Shown here one piece after another: positions 63,788 through 64,000 of a stretch of 64,000 bases of DNA. The notes below the pieces were generated by a model that saw only the letters and a list, made by a program, of their open reading frames with translations, was not told the DNA's origin and did not search any database. Position 1 is the stretch's first letter. Each line of letters opens with the position of its first letter. The position numbers were made by a program, and so were the translations under genes. This DNA is from G963667425 sp963667425 [NCBI: bacterium]. Its GTDB lineage: Bacteria; UBP6; UBA1177. The stretch spans positions 868,001-932,000 of the forward strand of contig OY763407.1 of NCBI GenBank assembly GCA_963667425.1. The letters are read 5' to 3'.

Positions 63788-64000
63788 TTTATTCTCCCAA
63801 CAATCAAGTTATAATCACTAGGAGTATATTCCTGTTTGAAAAAATAGAAATAATTTTCAAAGAGTTTCATTTAAAATGAACTTTTTAATGAATTGACATG
63901 TTCTATTCTTAAATCATAGCAATAGTTTGGAATTAAATCTGTTCCACTAAAAACAATACTTATAAAACTAATTCTTTAAAGCTTTTGTTGCAATAAAGCT
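63788..64000 (+). other. intergenic sequence to window edge
   Basis: No open frame was seen. A perfect TTGACA (63893-63898) lies on the plus strand but without a good -10 at 16-18 bases; it may serve a gene beyond the window. Confidence 0.4.

Overview
The window is AT-rich, densely coded DNA from a Gram-negative bacterium. It encodes apolipoprotein N-acyltransferase (Lnt), a predicted outer-membrane barrel, the murein-recycling ligase Mpl, DNA gyrase A, RNase G, and at least seven lipoproteins with a clear signal peptide and lipobox. Several lipoproteins carry long Asp/Glu/Pro/Thr linkers followed by IgGFc-binding, lamin-tail, cadherin-like or collagen-like/DUF7151 modules. Together with GAF- and REC-linked AAA+ regulators, HDOD, HD-GYP, EAL and MshEN-like proteins, this resembles low-GC members of the former Deltaproteobacteria (Myxococcota/Bdellovibrionota-like or an uncultured relative). 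The lineage is inferred; no rRNA or other taxonomic marker lies here.

Layout. 1-6.1 kb: 3' end of a MATE transporter, Dabb protein, M3 peptidase lipoprotein, acyl-CoA synthetase, a free-standing structured RNA with its own promoter and terminator (possibly 6S-like), RsuA/RluB-type pseudouridine synthase. 6.1-14.8 kb: M18 aminopeptidase; an operon of winged-helix protein, REC-only response regulator and tandem HD-GYP protein; then RNase G, a membrane protein with eleven FliM/FliN-like motifs, and a ThiD-like kinase. 14.8-24.8 kb: minus-strand block with GAPDH, a 1366-residue protein carrying PPDK ATP-grasp and phosphohistidine domains, a GAPN-like aldehyde dehydrogenase, a two-component pair and a zinc-ribbon protein. 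25-36.6 kb: repeat-rich lipoproteins, an SDR, and a gyrA-led operon. 36.6-48.2 kb: Mpl, outer-membrane protein, DHH phosphoesterase with MBL hydrolase, DUF2202 lipoprotein, SulP transporter, degenerate Memo protein, Lnt, DUF3795. 48.3-58.5 kb: acyltransferase 3, an IS256-type remnant, ABC-F ATPase, ankyrin protein, then a minus-strand set (ClpA-like unfoldase, MshEN-like, HDOD, AAA+ regulator). 58.6-64 kb: EAL protein, a PNPOx/DUF3781 pair that looks foreign, and a large lipoprotein.

How the genes fit together. Cyclic-di-GMP handling recurs (tandem HD-GYP, EAL with degenerate GGDEF, MshEN-like, HDOD). The GAPDH/PPDK-like/GAPN block points to control of lower glycolysis. A genome-style trait is that convergent genes almost always meet within a few bases or overlap by 4-70 bp with no intrinsic terminator; the only convincing rho-independent terminator belongs to the small RNA. 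The most unusual items are the eleven-motif membrane protein, the PPDK-like protein without its PEP barrel, and the structured RNA. Starts were moved from the longest reading frame wherever a Shine-Dalgarno sequence or promoter decides otherwise, giving several TTG starts.
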